This document shows positions 38,401 through 47,410 of a DNA stretch of 64,000 bases, in pieces. Positions within the stretch are counted from its first letter, which is position 1; each line of letters opens with the position of its first letter. A model generated the notes under the pieces. That model worked only from the letters and a program-made list of their open reading frames with translations. It had not been told where the DNA came from and searched no databases. The translations under genes were made by a program, and so were the position numbers. This DNA is from Sphingomonas sp. Leaf21. GTDB taxonomy: Bacteria; Pseudomonadota; Alphaproteobacteria; Sphingomonadales; Sphingomonadaceae. Location: positions 21,119-85,118 of the forward strand of contig NZ_CAKASM010000015.1 of NCBI RefSeq assembly GCF_916858675.1. Direction: 5' to 3'.

Positions 38401-38622
38401 AGCCTGCTGATCGCCCTTGCCCGTCTGCGCGAGCGGATGCGGATGCTGGGCATCGCGCGTATCGATGCGGGGCCCGCCGCGATCGCGCTGACCCCGCATG
38501 GGCGCGACACCGACCTCGCCACCATCGACGGGCTGGAGAGGAAGGACGGCCGCTACCTGCTCCGCGAACGGTACGACTCGCCCGACGAGCGGCTGGCGCG
38601 TCTGACCGATCTGCTCGCCTGA
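35437..38622 (+). CDS. mfd: Mfd-type transcription-repair coupling helicase
   Basis: A 1061-residue SF2 helicase with the Mfd layout: a UvrB-like N-terminal part (residues 15-260, degenerate), the RNA-polymerase-interacting CarD-like domain (IRVGDMVIHEDHGIAAVAGIE, about 415-490), a RecG-like motor with Walker A GDVGFGKTEVAL, DEEQ box VDEEQRFG, SATPIPRTL and NIIEAGLDVPRANTM, and a C-terminal TRCF domain (ISLYARLGRLRDEAGLDDFEAEL). It would displace stalled RNA polymerase and recruit UvrA. It is shorter than usual Mfd (about 1150) and has a weakly conserved front, so it may be a second copy. GTG at 35437 is used; ATG at 35470 is possible. Confidence 0.87.
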   Translation: MRSLSKAEIATMPPSGDAPHVTLGVAELAAGAAERLARGDIVLATTDETRAMAVVSILTAIARDATVLFCPGSDALPGDDAPASPANVGQRVSALHMLRAALSKKKRGPIALVTSGEALARGLPSPETFDAEPPCVARGEPCDLARLHAMLLDLGYIADERVDEPGEVAVRGQVLDVFPADAEQPLRIEVADGRIGAIRSYDPADQRSTGDLDRRELGRVAEPPLGSRPTSLIEHLPDAEIIVEPAADERRRRLLLLSADVARRGSRRAARDMIADKDWSRLLADRRTATIDRCDSPPPRFVEHRAPLREFAAFARTAREHGHRVVLIGSERDLRFLGRRVDNVMRTTAVRVEDWHAIRKAEPGALLTLAAPAERGFVRKGIVAITAADLLGSRADREDGKAHRVDLSLIQTAEIRVGDMVIHEDHGIAAVAGIETVDHQDGVTGDAIKLLYARSATRLVPVAEADRLWRYGGEDDAVRADTLDGKSWHDRRRGIDEAIAETARRLTEMAAGRAEQHAPVLDPPVADYERFAAGFPFSETPDQLTAIEAMRADLASGRPMDRLVVGDVGFGKTEVALRAAAIVALAGRQVALAAPTTVLARQHLDSFAARFAESGITVAGLSRLSTAAEKRRVKAGLADGSIRIVIGTGAVAAKGVTYKDLALVIVDEEQRFGASDKARLQALSAGHVLTLSATPIPRTLQSALVGLRQLSIIATPPARRQPIRTAVSAFAPETLRAALLRERSRGGQSFVVVPRIADMAPLAEKLAKIVPELELLQAHGKLPAAEIDDVMVRFGRGDGDVLLATNIIEAGLDVPRANTMAIVHADRFGLAQLHQLRGRVGRGHRRGQVLLFTESDDAIAPRTLKRLRTLEAFDRLGAGFAISARDLDMRGAGDLLGDTQAGHMRLIGVELYQQLLEDALRTARGETVERWTPELRIGVEGRLPPEWIPDEDLRISLYARLGRLRDEAGLDDFEAELEDRFGELPEEASLLIALARLRERMRMLGIARIDAGPAAIALTPHGRDTDLATIDGLERKDGRYLLRERYDSPDERLARLTDLLA

Positions 38623-38699
38623 CACCCGCATCGATCCAGGCCATTGGCGTCGGCGACACGACGCCATAAGGCGCGATGCCGAAACGAGAGGAACCGTCC

Positions 38700-39776
<1,077 letters not shown>

Positions 39777-39791
39777 TCCCGATCCCGTGAA

Positions 39792-39823
39792 AGGCCCGGT
39801 CCCTTTGCCGAGGGACCGGGCCT
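39792..39823. terminator. Bidirectional hairpin terminator
   Basis: A perfect 12-base stem (AGGCCCGGTCCC with GGGACCGGGCCT) around eight bases lies between convergent stops at 39776 and 39846. On the minus strand TTTC follows the stem. Confidence 0.6.
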
Positions 39824-39845
39824 GACCCGAAGGCGAGGCGGCGGA

Positions 39846-40688
39846 TCAGTCCGCCGCGCGCTTCACCTCACCCTGCCCCATCGCCGAGACGAGCGCGCTG
39901 CCCGAGCCGGAGAAATTGGCGGCGGGAAGATCGGCCACGCGGTCGCCGACCTTGACCAGCACCCGTTCGACGGCGCCCTGCGCATTGGTGCGGACCGACT
40001 GCACCGCGCCGATCGCACGACCCTTCGCGTCGGTGACGGCCATGCCCGGATTGACCGGGAAAGCCCCACCCTGTGCCGCGCCGCTGCCCGAGAGCGCCAG
40101 AGTGCCGCTCGCCGCCGACAGTAGGCCCGACCCCGAACCGCTGGCCGAACCGGCGGCGCCCGCGCTGCTGTTCGCCGCGCGATCGGTCAGGCTGGCGGCG
40201 GTGCCCCGCGCCCGCTCGCCGACCGCACCCGCGGTATCGCGAACCCGCCCGGCGGCGTTGCCGACCGCATTCACGCCCCGCCCCGCGACGGCGCGTACCG
40301 TATCGGTCCCGACGAGCTGCGCATCGACGCCGCCGCCGGCCGAGCCGGATGCCGAACCGCTACCCGCACCAGAGGCGCGGCCGATCCGCGTCGCGCTGTC
40401 CAGGGTCGAGCCCCCCGAGGCCTCGCCCGACGCAGCGACCCGACCGCGACGAAGATCGACGCTGCGGTCGCCGCGCGCCGAACCGCGCGTGCGGCTGGCG
40501 GTATCGGTCGCGATCCGCCCCTGATCGGCCATGGTGCCGAGCGATCCCGTCGCCGATCCGGTCAGTCCACCGGTCATGCTGCCGAGTTGACCACTCAGGC
40601 CACCCGCACCGCCCAGCAACTGCGCCGATGCGGGCGCGGCCGACAAGGTGAGGGCAAGGATCGCGGTGCCAGCTAGAATATTCTTCAT
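39846..40688 (-). CDS. Secreted low-complexity protein with PRC-barrel-like C-terminus
   Basis: A 280-residue exported protein. The signal peptide ends at PASAQ (about residue 24). Residues 25-200 are low complexity, mainly Gly, Ser, Ala and Arg, with SGAGSGSASGSAGGG and a run of helix-prone RVRDTAGAVGERARGTAASL. The last 65 residues (NPGMAVTDAKGRAIGAVQSVRTNAQG) look like a PRC-barrel. Similar proteins are frequent in sphingomonads without known function. Two adjacent ATGs (40691, 40688) follow AGGAG; the second has better spacing. It lies 69 bases downstream of the subtilisin gene on the same strand and may share its transcript. Confidence 0.7.
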   Translation of the reverse strand: MKNILAGTAILALTLSAAPASAQLLGGAGGLSGQLGSMTGGLTGSATGSLGTMADQGRIATDTASRTRGSARGDRSVDLRRGRVAASGEASGGSTLDSATRIGRASGAGSGSASGSAGGGVDAQLVGTDTVRAVAGRGVNAVGNAAGRVRDTAGAVGERARGTAASLTDRAANSSAGAAGSASGSGSGLLSAASGTLALSGSGAAQGGAFPVNPGMAVTDAKGRAIGAVQSVRTNAQGAVERVLVKVGDRVADLPAANFSGSGSALVSAMGQGEVKRAAD

Positions 40689-40757
40689 CATCGTTCTCCT
40701 CAACTTCTGGAACGACAACGGCACCGCCTGCCGGTTTAATCCGTACGGTATCGAAAA

Positions 40758-42038
40758 TTATTGGGATGGGGTGCGACATTCTCCGCAAACCATTCCACGG
40801 CCGAAGTTTTTATCTGCACCCCGGGCGCCCAGATCCTTTGCCTGACCATCGACCGACCGAAGCGCAGCGCCGACCCGGCCGGGATCGAGCGCGGGATAGG
40901 CGGCGGCGATCCGGCCCGCCACCAGGGGCACGGCGAAGGAGGTGCCGCGCACCGTCATCCGCCGTCCGCCCAGTCCGATCGCCAGCATGTCGGCGCCAGG
41001 CGCGACATAGTCGATATGCGACGCCCGCCCCGCCTCGATCAGCGGCCTGTTGCGGGCATCCACCCCGCTCACCGCGACGACACCGGGATAGGAGGCGGGA
41101 TAGGCGGGCGGCGCGGCGGGGCCGTTATTGCCGACCGCCGCGACGATGATCAGGCCACGCGCCTGCGCCGCCGCGATGACCCGCGCCAGCAGCGGATTGT
41201 GCGGCCCGACCAGGCTGACCGTCGCGACCGGCACCCGCTCCGACACCAGCCAGCCGAGCGCCTTGGCGAGCGCCGTCGCATTGCCGCCCGCCGGATCGCT
41301 GCCATAGACATCGGCCGATGCGATCCGCGCGCCGGGCAGCGCGCCACGGACAGGCCCCCTGCCCGATATCAGCGAGGCGACAGCGGTGCCGTGATCGTCG
41401 GGCCGGGGCGCACCCGTCGCGAAGCCGCGGCTGAGCGTCGCGCCCTCGACCCCGCCATCGATCACGCCGACCGTCACCGCCATGCCCCCGGATCGCGCGA
41501 CGGCGATGCCGCCCGTGACGGGTGCCGCGATGCCGCTGGGGAGATGCAGTTGGTCCGCACTGGCCTCGCCGCCGAGCCGTTCGATCAGCGCCAGCGCCTT
41601 CTTGAGCGACAATCCGCCTGGCACGCGCAACCGGACGAAGGGGACGCCCAGCACGTCGTCGCGCTCGATGACCGTAAAGCCCTGCGCCACGACCGCGCCG
41701 AGCACCGCCTCGCTCGGTGCATCCACGACCACCTCGCCCGCGCGCGCGGGGAAACCGTTGGGATCGAGCGCGATGGCATCCGGGTGATCGCGCACGAGCT
41801 GGGCATAGGCCGTGCGGCGGACGGTGTTCAGCGTTTCGGCCGCCGTGCGTGCTACCCGGTCGACGCCGCTCCGCAGCGGATCGACCACACCGCCCACGAC
41901 CGGTCCGATCGTCGAGGGCAACCCACCCGGCAGCGATGGCAGCCCCCCGCCAAGCTGCGCGCGCGCATTGCCGACGGACAGCGCGCAACCCGCCAACACG
42001 GCGGCCGCGCACAGAAACCGAAACCCCCGCTTGCTCAA
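40758..42038 (-). CDS. S8 (subtilisin-like) secreted serine protease
   Basis: A roughly 426-residue exported protease with the subtilisin triad: Asp in VGVIDGGVEG, His in DDHGTAVASL, Ser in RGTSFAVPLVAG; AAVGNNGPA supplies the oxyanion Asn. The signal peptide ends near ARAQ. A 100-residue pro-region precedes the catalytic domain. TTG at 42038 has GGGAG at ideal distance; an ATG at 42062 has none, so the start is uncertain. The C-terminus ends CGEC-RTPSQ, an unusual CxxC. It is divergent from an ECF sigma/anti-sigma pair that may control it, for example in an envelope stress circuit. Confidence 0.85.
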   Translation of the reverse strand: MSKRGFRFLCAAAVLAGCALSVGNARAQLGGGLPSLPGGLPSTIGPVVGGVVDPLRSGVDRVARTAAETLNTVRRTAYAQLVRDHPDAIALDPNGFPARAGEVVVDAPSEAVLGAVVAQGFTVIERDDVLGVPFVRLRVPGGLSLKKALALIERLGGEASADQLHLPSGIAAPVTGGIAVARSGGMAVTVGVIDGGVEGATLSRGFATGAPRPDDHGTAVASLISGRGPVRGALPGARIASADVYGSDPAGGNATALAKALGWLVSERVPVATVSLVGPHNPLLARVIAAAQARGLIIVAAVGNNGPAAPPAYPASYPGVVAVSGVDARNRPLIEAGRASHIDYVAPGADMLAIGLGGRRMTVRGTSFAVPLVAGRIAAAYPALDPGRVGAALRSVDGQAKDLGARGADKNFGRGMVCGECRTPSQ

Positions 42039-42139
42039 CTCGGATCTCCCACTCGAACACATATGCTGACATAGATCAGTCGAGCAGGGATTAAACGATC
42101 CGGGTCATCCGTTTCATCCCCATCATAGAGGAACCACGC

Positions 42140-42625
42140 TTGGCTGCATTCGAACAGGAGTTGTTGGCGCTGCTGCCGCGATTGCGGCGGTTCGCCCGAT
42201 CGCTCACCCATGATGCGGCGGACGCGGACGATCTTTGCCAGGTCACGATCGAGAAGGCGCTGCTGGCGCGAGGCTCGTGGCAGGCGGGGACACGATTGGA
42301 TAGCTGGATGTACCGGATCATGCGCAACGCCTGGATCGACACCGCCCGCTCGCGCGCCCGCGCGGCGCAGACCTTCGTCGGCGAGGATGCCGGGCTCTCG
42401 GTCGGCGCGACGGGCGCGGCGGAGGCCCGCGTCGCGCTGAGCGAGGTCGACGCCGCGATGCGGACGCTGCCCGACGAACAGCGCGAGGCGGTCGCGCTCG
42501 TCCTGGTCGAGGGACTGGCCTATAAGGAGGCCGCCGAAATCCTCGACATACCGATGGGCACGCTGACCTCGCGGCTGGTGCGCGGGCGACAGGCGTTGAT
42601 GGCACGACTGGGAGAAGCGGCATGA
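42140..42625 (+). CDS. ECF RNA polymerase sigma factor
   Basis: A 161-residue ECF sigma factor. Region 2 is visible in DAADADDLCQVTIEKALL and LDSWMYRIMRNAWID; region 4 in LPDEQREAVALVLVEGLAYKEAAEILDIPMGTLTSRLVRGR. It starts at TTG with AGAGGA upstream. Its last codons overlap the anti-sigma gene by four bases (ATGA). It is divergent from the subtilisin gene with about 100 bases between the starts, so the protease is a natural target of this sigma factor. Confidence 0.92.
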   Translation: MAAFEQELLALLPRLRRFARSLTHDAADADDLCQVTIEKALLARGSWQAGTRLDSWMYRIMRNAWIDTARSRARAAQTFVGEDAGLSVGATGAAEARVALSEVDAAMRTLPDEQREAVALVLVEGLAYKEAAEILDIPMGTLTSRLVRGRQALMARLGEAA

Positions 42626-43320
42626 CGATCGAACCCGAAATGCTGATGGCCTATGCCGATGGCGTGCTCGATCCGCTGAACGCCAAGCGCGTCGAACGGG
42701 CGATCGCCGCCGATCCCGCGCTGGGCGAGGACGTCGCGCGCCACCGCCGCCTGAAGGCACGCCTCGCGGCGGCCTATGCCCCGATCGGCGAAGAGCCGGT
42801 GCCCGATCGGCTGGCCGCCATGCTGTCGAGCAACGTCGTGCCCCTGTCGCCGCGATCATCCCCCCGCTCGCGCCTGTCGCGCCCCGTCTGGCGGTCGGCG
42901 GCGGCGATGGCGGCGTGCCTCGTCGTCGGCGTGCTGATCGGTCGGCAGGCGGATCAGGGACCGGTTTCGGCCACCACGCACGGCCTCTATGCGCAAGGCT
43001 CGCTCGCCGACGCCCTCGACCGGCAGGCAAGCGGTGGCGACGGTCCGGTCCGGATCGCCGTCAGCTTCCGGGCCGAGGATAACGGCTTCTGCCGCGTGTT
43101 CCAGTCGGCCGCCGCCGATGGCATTGCCTGCCGCGACCCGCGCGGCTGGTCGCTGCGCCGGACGATGCCGGGGCATGTGCCATCGGCGCGGGGCGGCTAT
43201 GCGCAGGCCGGATCGTCGGACACCGAATTGATGGTCGCGGCGCAGAACATGATGGCCGACATGCCGCTCGACGCCGCCGGGGAAAAGGCCGCCATCGCCA
43301 GGGACTGGCGCACCCACTGA
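42622..43320 (+). CDS. Membrane-anchored anti-sigma factor
   Basis: A 232-residue protein that should hold the preceding sigma factor at the membrane. The N-terminal 55 residues (EPEMLMAYADGVLDPLNAKRVERAIAADPALG) are the usual sigma-binding domain of such anti-sigma factors. One membrane helix lies at about 91-110 (AAAMAACLVVGVLIGRQ). The periplasmic part (115-232) has no clear family but two cysteines (FCRVFQ, IACRDP) that may pair. The four-base overlap and fixed order support the role. Release could follow cleavage by a protease such as the neighbouring subtilisin, which is only a guess. Confidence 0.85.
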   Translation: MTIEPEMLMAYADGVLDPLNAKRVERAIAADPALGEDVARHRRLKARLAAAYAPIGEEPVPDRLAAMLSSNVVPLSPRSSPRSRLSRPVWRSAAAMAACLVVGVLIGRQADQGPVSATTHGLYAQGSLADALDRQASGGDGPVRIAVSFRAEDNGFCRVFQSAAADGIACRDPRGWSLRRTMPGHVPSARGGYAQAGSSDTELMVAAQNMMADMPLDAAGEKAAIARDWRTH

Positions 43321-43348
43321 TCCCGCCCGCTCAGCGCCCGTGAGGATT

Positions 43349-43490
43349 AGGGCCGATCGACATTCCGCTATGCCTGTCCTTCCCTCGCCCCTCGTAGAGG
43401 GGAGAGGGTTGCGCAGACTTGGTCTTTGCCAAAGCAAAGGCCTAGTCGGAGCTGGGTGAGGGGAGAATAAGCTGAATGTCGATCGGCCCT
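43349..43490. repeat. MITE-like inverted-repeat element
   Basis: Perfect 17-base terminal inverted repeats (43349-43365 and 43474-43490, AGGGCCGATCGACATTC) enclose 108 bases with further symmetry: CCCCTC and GAGGGG arms near 43387-43402, and CTTTG-rich arms near 43422-43440. No coding frame is credible. From memory, similar CCCCTCGTAGAGGGG sequences are scattered through sphingomonad genomes. No target duplication is obvious. Confidence 0.65.
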
Positions 43491-43595
43491 GGGGACCCAA
43501 GCCGCCGGAAAAGCCCGCTTTCGGAAAGCGTGCGTTTCACGGCATGACCCCGCCTCATGGGTGCATCGTGGCCGCGTGTGACCTATCTGGGTTCC

Positions 43596-44612
43596 ATGAA
43601 AAAGATCGGTTTCCTGTCCTTCGGCCATTGGTCGCCCTCCCCGCAATCAGCGACGCGTTCGGCGCAGGACGTCTTGCTACAGTCGATCGACCTCGCCGTC
43701 GCGGCCGAGCAACTGGGGGCGGACGGCGCCTATTACCGCGTCCACCACTTCGCGCAGCAGCTCGCCTCGCCCTTCCCGCTACTGGCGGCGGTGGCTGCGC
43801 GGACGAAGCGGATCGAGATCGGCACCGGCGTGATCGACATGCGCTACGAGAACCCCTTCTACATGATCGAGGATGCCGGATCGGCGGACCTGATCAGCGG
43901 CGGCCGCCTCCAGCTCGGGATCAGCCGTGGCTCGCCCGAGCAGGTCATCGATGGCTGGCGGCATTTCGGCTATGGACCTGCCGAGGGCGAGACCGATGCC
44001 GATCTGGGCCGTCGCCATGCCGAGGTCTTCCTGCACCTGCTCAAGGGTCAGGGCTTCGCCAGGCCCAATCCGCGCCCCATGTTCCCCAACCCGCCCGGCC
44101 TGTTGCGGCTGGAGCCGCATTCGGACGGCCTGCGCGAACGGATCTGGTGGGGCTCGGCCTCCAACGCGACCGCGATCTGGGCCGCCAAGCAGGGCATGAA
44201 CCTGCAAAGCTCGACCCTGAAGGCCGATGAGAGCGGCGAGCCCTTCCACGTCCAGCAGGCCAAACAGATCCGCGCCTATCGCGAGGCCTTCGCCGCCGCC
44301 GGGCATCAGCGCACGCCGCGCGTGTCGGTCTCACGCTCGATCTTCGCGCTGACCAACGACCAGGACCGCGCCTATTTCGGCCGCGACGACAGCCAGGATC
44401 AGGTGGGTGTCATCGACAATATGCGCGCGGTGTTCGGCCGCTCCTACGCCGCAGAGCCAGAACGCCTGATCGAACAGCTCCGCGCCGACGAGGCGATCGC
44501 GGAGGCCGACACGCTGCTGCTGACCGTCCCCAACCAGCTCGGCGTGGCGTACAACGCGCACGTGATCGAGAACATCCTGCGCCACATCGCCCCGGCGCTC
44601 GGCTGGCGATGA
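43596..44612 (+). CDS. Luciferase-like (LLM class) flavin monooxygenase
   Basis: A 338-residue protein of the bacterial luciferase-like family, which uses FMNH2 or F420 for oxidation. The fold is indicated by the first strand KKIGFLSFGHW, AEQLGADGAYYRVHHFAQQLASPFPLLAAVAARTKRIEIGTGV and GRLQLGISRGSPEQ. The ATG at 43596 begins the first barrel strand; codons before it have no ribosome site. It is a lone gene, the last one on the chromosomal side before the tRNA fragment. Substrate is unknown. Confidence 0.88.
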   Translation: MKKIGFLSFGHWSPSPQSATRSAQDVLLQSIDLAVAAEQLGADGAYYRVHHFAQQLASPFPLLAAVAARTKRIEIGTGVIDMRYENPFYMIEDAGSADLISGGRLQLGISRGSPEQVIDGWRHFGYGPAEGETDADLGRRHAEVFLHLLKGQGFARPNPRPMFPNPPGLLRLEPHSDGLRERIWWGSASNATAIWAAKQGMNLQSSTLKADESGEPFHVQQAKQIRAYREAFAAAGHQRTPRVSVSRSIFALTNDQDRAYFGRDDSQDQVGVIDNMRAVFGRSYAAEPERLIEQLRADEAIAEADTLLLTVPNQLGVAYNAHVIENILRHIAPALGWR

Positions 44613-44674
44613 CGAGCCATGGGCCTCGGCGGACAGCCGGGGCCAATTTTGTGCCAGCAAATCAAAATGGGAAA

Positions 44675-44720
44675 TGGCGCGCCCGGAACGATTCGAACGT
44701 CCGACCCTCAGATTCGTAGG
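44675..44720 (-). other. 3' fragment of tRNA-Arg(ACG): left attachment site of an island
   Basis: Read on the minus strand this is the 3' part of a tRNA: anticodon loop CTACGAA (anticodon ACG), 3' anticodon stem TCTGA, a T arm with TTCGAAT between GGACG and CGTTC, acceptor 3' strand CGGGCGC, then G and CCA. The 5' half is missing: no GCGCCCG or D arm follows at 44721-44800. A 7-base inverted repeat (CTCAGAT at 44707-44713, ATCTGAG at 44726-44732) surrounds the break. The integrase starts 170 bases away. This is what site-specific integration into a tRNA gene leaves at one end; the complete tRNA should lie at the other, outside the window. Confidence 0.8.
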
Positions 44721-44889
44721 CTAAGATCTGAGAGACGACTTCTCAACTAAATCGTTTCCTCGTGTATCCGACCGTATCAATCCGTAACGATAGCAGTGAT
44801 TTATCTAATTTCATGGTTGCCGTCCGTGTGTGACATTCGCCGCGAATTTCCGTCAATAAGTGTGCCCCCAGTGAACCCAGGAGGCACCG

Positions 44890-46254
44890 TTGAACGACGT
44901 CAACATCAACGACATGGCTATCAAGGAACTTGTCAACAGCAAGCCAAGCGGCACGAAGATCTATCTCTGGGACAGGGTCGTCAAGGGGTTCGGAGTCTAC
45001 AGAACCTCCAAGGGCGTGCCTACCTTCGTCTATCGATATCGCTCGGGACAGGAGTATCGCTACAAGAAGATCGGTACGAGGGTCGTGATGACCTGCGTGC
45101 AGGCGCGCGACATCGCTCGAGGTTATGCATACCAGCGCAGCCAGGGCATCGATCCCGTGATGCGCGAACGTGAGGCCATCGCTGAAGCGAAGGCCGCCGA
45201 TGCCCTGCTCGTGCGCAACTATGCCGAAGGCTTCATCGATCGCAAGGAGCGGTCGAAGGCCCCCTTCACCGAAGGTAACAAGAGCACGATCCGGAACCAG
45301 ATCGTCGGCAAGCTGGGCGACAAGCGCATGGACCGGATCACGCTCGAAGAGGTCGAGGAAGCCGGCCTCCTGATCCAAAAGGAGACGGGTGCGTCGGGCC
45401 GCTGGTTCTACACCTACGTCAAGGCCATGTTCTACGACGCGGAAAAGCGCAATGCGATCGTGAAATCGCCGCTGCGGGCGCTCGAAGTCCCTCAGCCGAA
45501 CGAAAGGGATCGGGTGCTCTCCGAAACCGAACTGCGCATCTTCCTCATGGCGGCGCACGACATGCACGATGCCCGCGGCGACCAGTACGAGATGCTCCTG
45601 CGGGTGCCAAAACGCCGCAGCGAGGTCAGCGACCTGCCGTGGTCGGAGATCGACCGTTCGAACAAGGTCTGGATCTGGAACCTGCCCAAGGCGAGATCCA
45701 AGAACAAGGTCGCGCAGACGATCCACCTCCCTGCGCAGGTCCGCGCCCTGCTTGAGCGACAGCAGCCCGATGCCGCCCTTCGCACGGGGCTCGTCTTTGC
45801 ACGCGGCGGCAGCATCAGACCGGCCATCGCCCATAGCGCACGCAAGGTACTGAATGCCAACATGCACCGGCGTATAGAATTCGCTGTCGAGGACGGATTC
45901 GAGGTCACCGTCATCGATCATTTCACCATCCACGACCTGCGCACCGCCGTATCCACCGCTCTGCAACGCAAGCCCTTCTCGATCATGCCGCACGTCATCG
46001 AGGCAATGCTCAACCACAAGCCGCCCTCCAAGGTTCAGCGCACCTACCAGCAAGACAAGTACGTACCGGAAGTCGCAGATGCCCTTCGGGCGTGGAACGA
46101 CCATGTCGATGCGCTGATGGGTGCTTCCGCTCACTGGCCCGGCGGCACTTTCCTGAAACGGATGGTGGGCAAGGAGGTGGAACGCAGGCACCAGGCGTTC
46201 ACGGCGGGCTGGAAGAGCGACGATGAAGGAGAGGACCGGACCGACGGCGCCTGA
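44890..46254 (+). CDS. Tyrosine-family site-specific integrase
   Basis: A 454-residue integrase that should insert and excise the island at tRNA-Arg. The N-terminal part has the DUF4102-like arm-binding stretch (KIYLWDRVVKGFGVYRTSKGVPTFVYRYR), then a core-binding domain and a catalytic domain with Arg243 in PKRRSEVSDL, Lys in LPKARSKNK, His348 and Arg351 in HDLRTA, His376 in LNHK and nucleophile Tyr386 in QRTYQQ. The active site is complete, so the island could be mobile. It starts at TTG with a strong AGGAGG. The tRNA fragment lies directly upstream. Confidence 0.93.
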   Translation: MNDVNINDMAIKELVNSKPSGTKIYLWDRVVKGFGVYRTSKGVPTFVYRYRSGQEYRYKKIGTRVVMTCVQARDIARGYAYQRSQGIDPVMREREAIAEAKAADALLVRNYAEGFIDRKERSKAPFTEGNKSTIRNQIVGKLGDKRMDRITLEEVEEAGLLIQKETGASGRWFYTYVKAMFYDAEKRNAIVKSPLRALEVPQPNERDRVLSETELRIFLMAAHDMHDARGDQYEMLLRVPKRRSEVSDLPWSEIDRSNKVWIWNLPKARSKNKVAQTIHLPAQVRALLERQQPDAALRTGLVFARGGSIRPAIAHSARKVLNANMHRRIEFAVEDGFEVTVIDHFTIHDLRTAVSTALQRKPFSIMPHVIEAMLNHKPPSKVQRTYQQDKYVPEVADALRAWNDHVDALMGASAHWPGGTFLKRMVGKEVERRHQAFTAGWKSDDEGEDRTDGA

Positions 46255-46298
46255 CTAGACGTCCGAGGATCGTTTGTGCAGTCTTGTGGGGTGAGGAA

Positions 46299-47294
46299 AT
46301 GGGTGCCCATCTTCTCGCGCCTGCATACAGATCATGGTCGAGGGGGCGTTCGACGTTGCAGAAGGACTACGAATTTCCAGCCGATTGGTCGGCACATAGC
46401 CTCACGCCGGTATCGGATCTACTCTACATGGCCGAGGCGGCGGCACGCGCGTCATCAATCCTGTGCTACCCTTGGATCGCGGAGGATCGCCTCACCGATG
46501 CAGGAGCGGACCCTGCGCCATCGCTGGTGCCGCCGGAACAGGCATTCCTATCCGATGGGTCACCCGTACCGGAGGTGCATCTCGCCCAGAGCGGCATCGT
46601 CTGGTCCTACGCCCATTTCGGCGACTTCGAGCACCCTTTTCCGGCGCAGCGCGCTTCCGTCGATCAGGATGATTGGAACGAGGCGTACAGTGAAGCGACG
46701 TGGCTGGACTCGTCTCGCGACACAAGCCGTCGCGTGGCGCGTATCATCGCCGACATGCTGACGACCGCCGCCGCGACTAACCGGCTTATCACGTTCGTGC
46801 GTCCCATCGGCGGCGGGACGGCGATGAAGGATCCTCCTGAATTCGCATGGGACATCGACGACAGGCTGGCCCGTCTCGCACGCTGCGGCTTGGTGTACGA
46901 CCGCCCCGGCGACACGGACTCGCGCCCGGACCACCTGATCTACTTCGAGCCGTCGGGCTTCGACGACGTGATACGGACCTTCCTTCCGACGCACTGGACG
47001 CCGCTGCTCAACGAATTGGCGCACGAGCCGCCACCGGGACGCCCGAGCCCCACCGAACGCCGGAAAATGCTGGTCGATATAATGTGCGCCTCGATACAGG
47101 CGGATAAGAAGCGGCGATGGACCCATGCGGCTCTCGAGAACGCAGTCAGAGCATCTGGGATTACCGACTTCACCATGAACATGTTCTTGGACGCCCGACG
47201 GCGGGCGATTGCCCGAACCAAGATCGAGACGCCGCCCGGCCGACCGAAGAAGCAGGACGGCAACGTCGAAGCCCCTGAAGAAAAGGAAACCTGA
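46299..47294 (+). CDS. Hypothetical island protein
   Basis: A 331-residue soluble protein I do not recognise. It has no signal or membrane segment. The middle is acidic and aromatic (SGIVWSYAHFGDFEHPFP), the C-terminal 90 residues are basic and helical (PTERRKMLVDIMCASIQADKKRRWTHAALENAVRASG) and end in a Lys/Glu-rich tail, which could bind nucleic acid. It follows the integrase on the same strand and precedes the AlpA-like gene, a slot often taken by control or replication genes in satellites. ATG at 46299 is used, next to GAGG; TTG at 46284 is possible. Confidence 0.6.
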   Translation: MGAHLLAPAYRSWSRGRSTLQKDYEFPADWSAHSLTPVSDLLYMAEAAARASSILCYPWIAEDRLTDAGADPAPSLVPPEQAFLSDGSPVPEVHLAQSGIVWSYAHFGDFEHPFPAQRASVDQDDWNEAYSEATWLDSSRDTSRRVARIIADMLTTAAATNRLITFVRPIGGGTAMKDPPEFAWDIDDRLARLARCGLVYDRPGDTDSRPDHLIYFEPSGFDDVIRTFLPTHWTPLLNELAHEPPPGRPSPTERRKMLVDIMCASIQADKKRRWTHAALENAVRASGITDFTMNMFLDARRRAIARTKIETPPGRPKKQDGNVEAPEEKET

Positions 47295-47410
47295 GGAAAA
47301 ACCCCGGGACATTTGTGATTCTTCGCCGCAGGTCCCGGATATTCGCGGTCGCCATAAAGATGTCTTGTGTTCGCAGAGGCCAACTTCCGGCCGGTACAGC
47401 GAGGACACAG

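Noticed and set aside
44675..44760. Intact tRNA gene on the minus strand
   Set aside because: The 5' acceptor strand and D arm are missing; only the 3' part from the anticodon loop can be folded.
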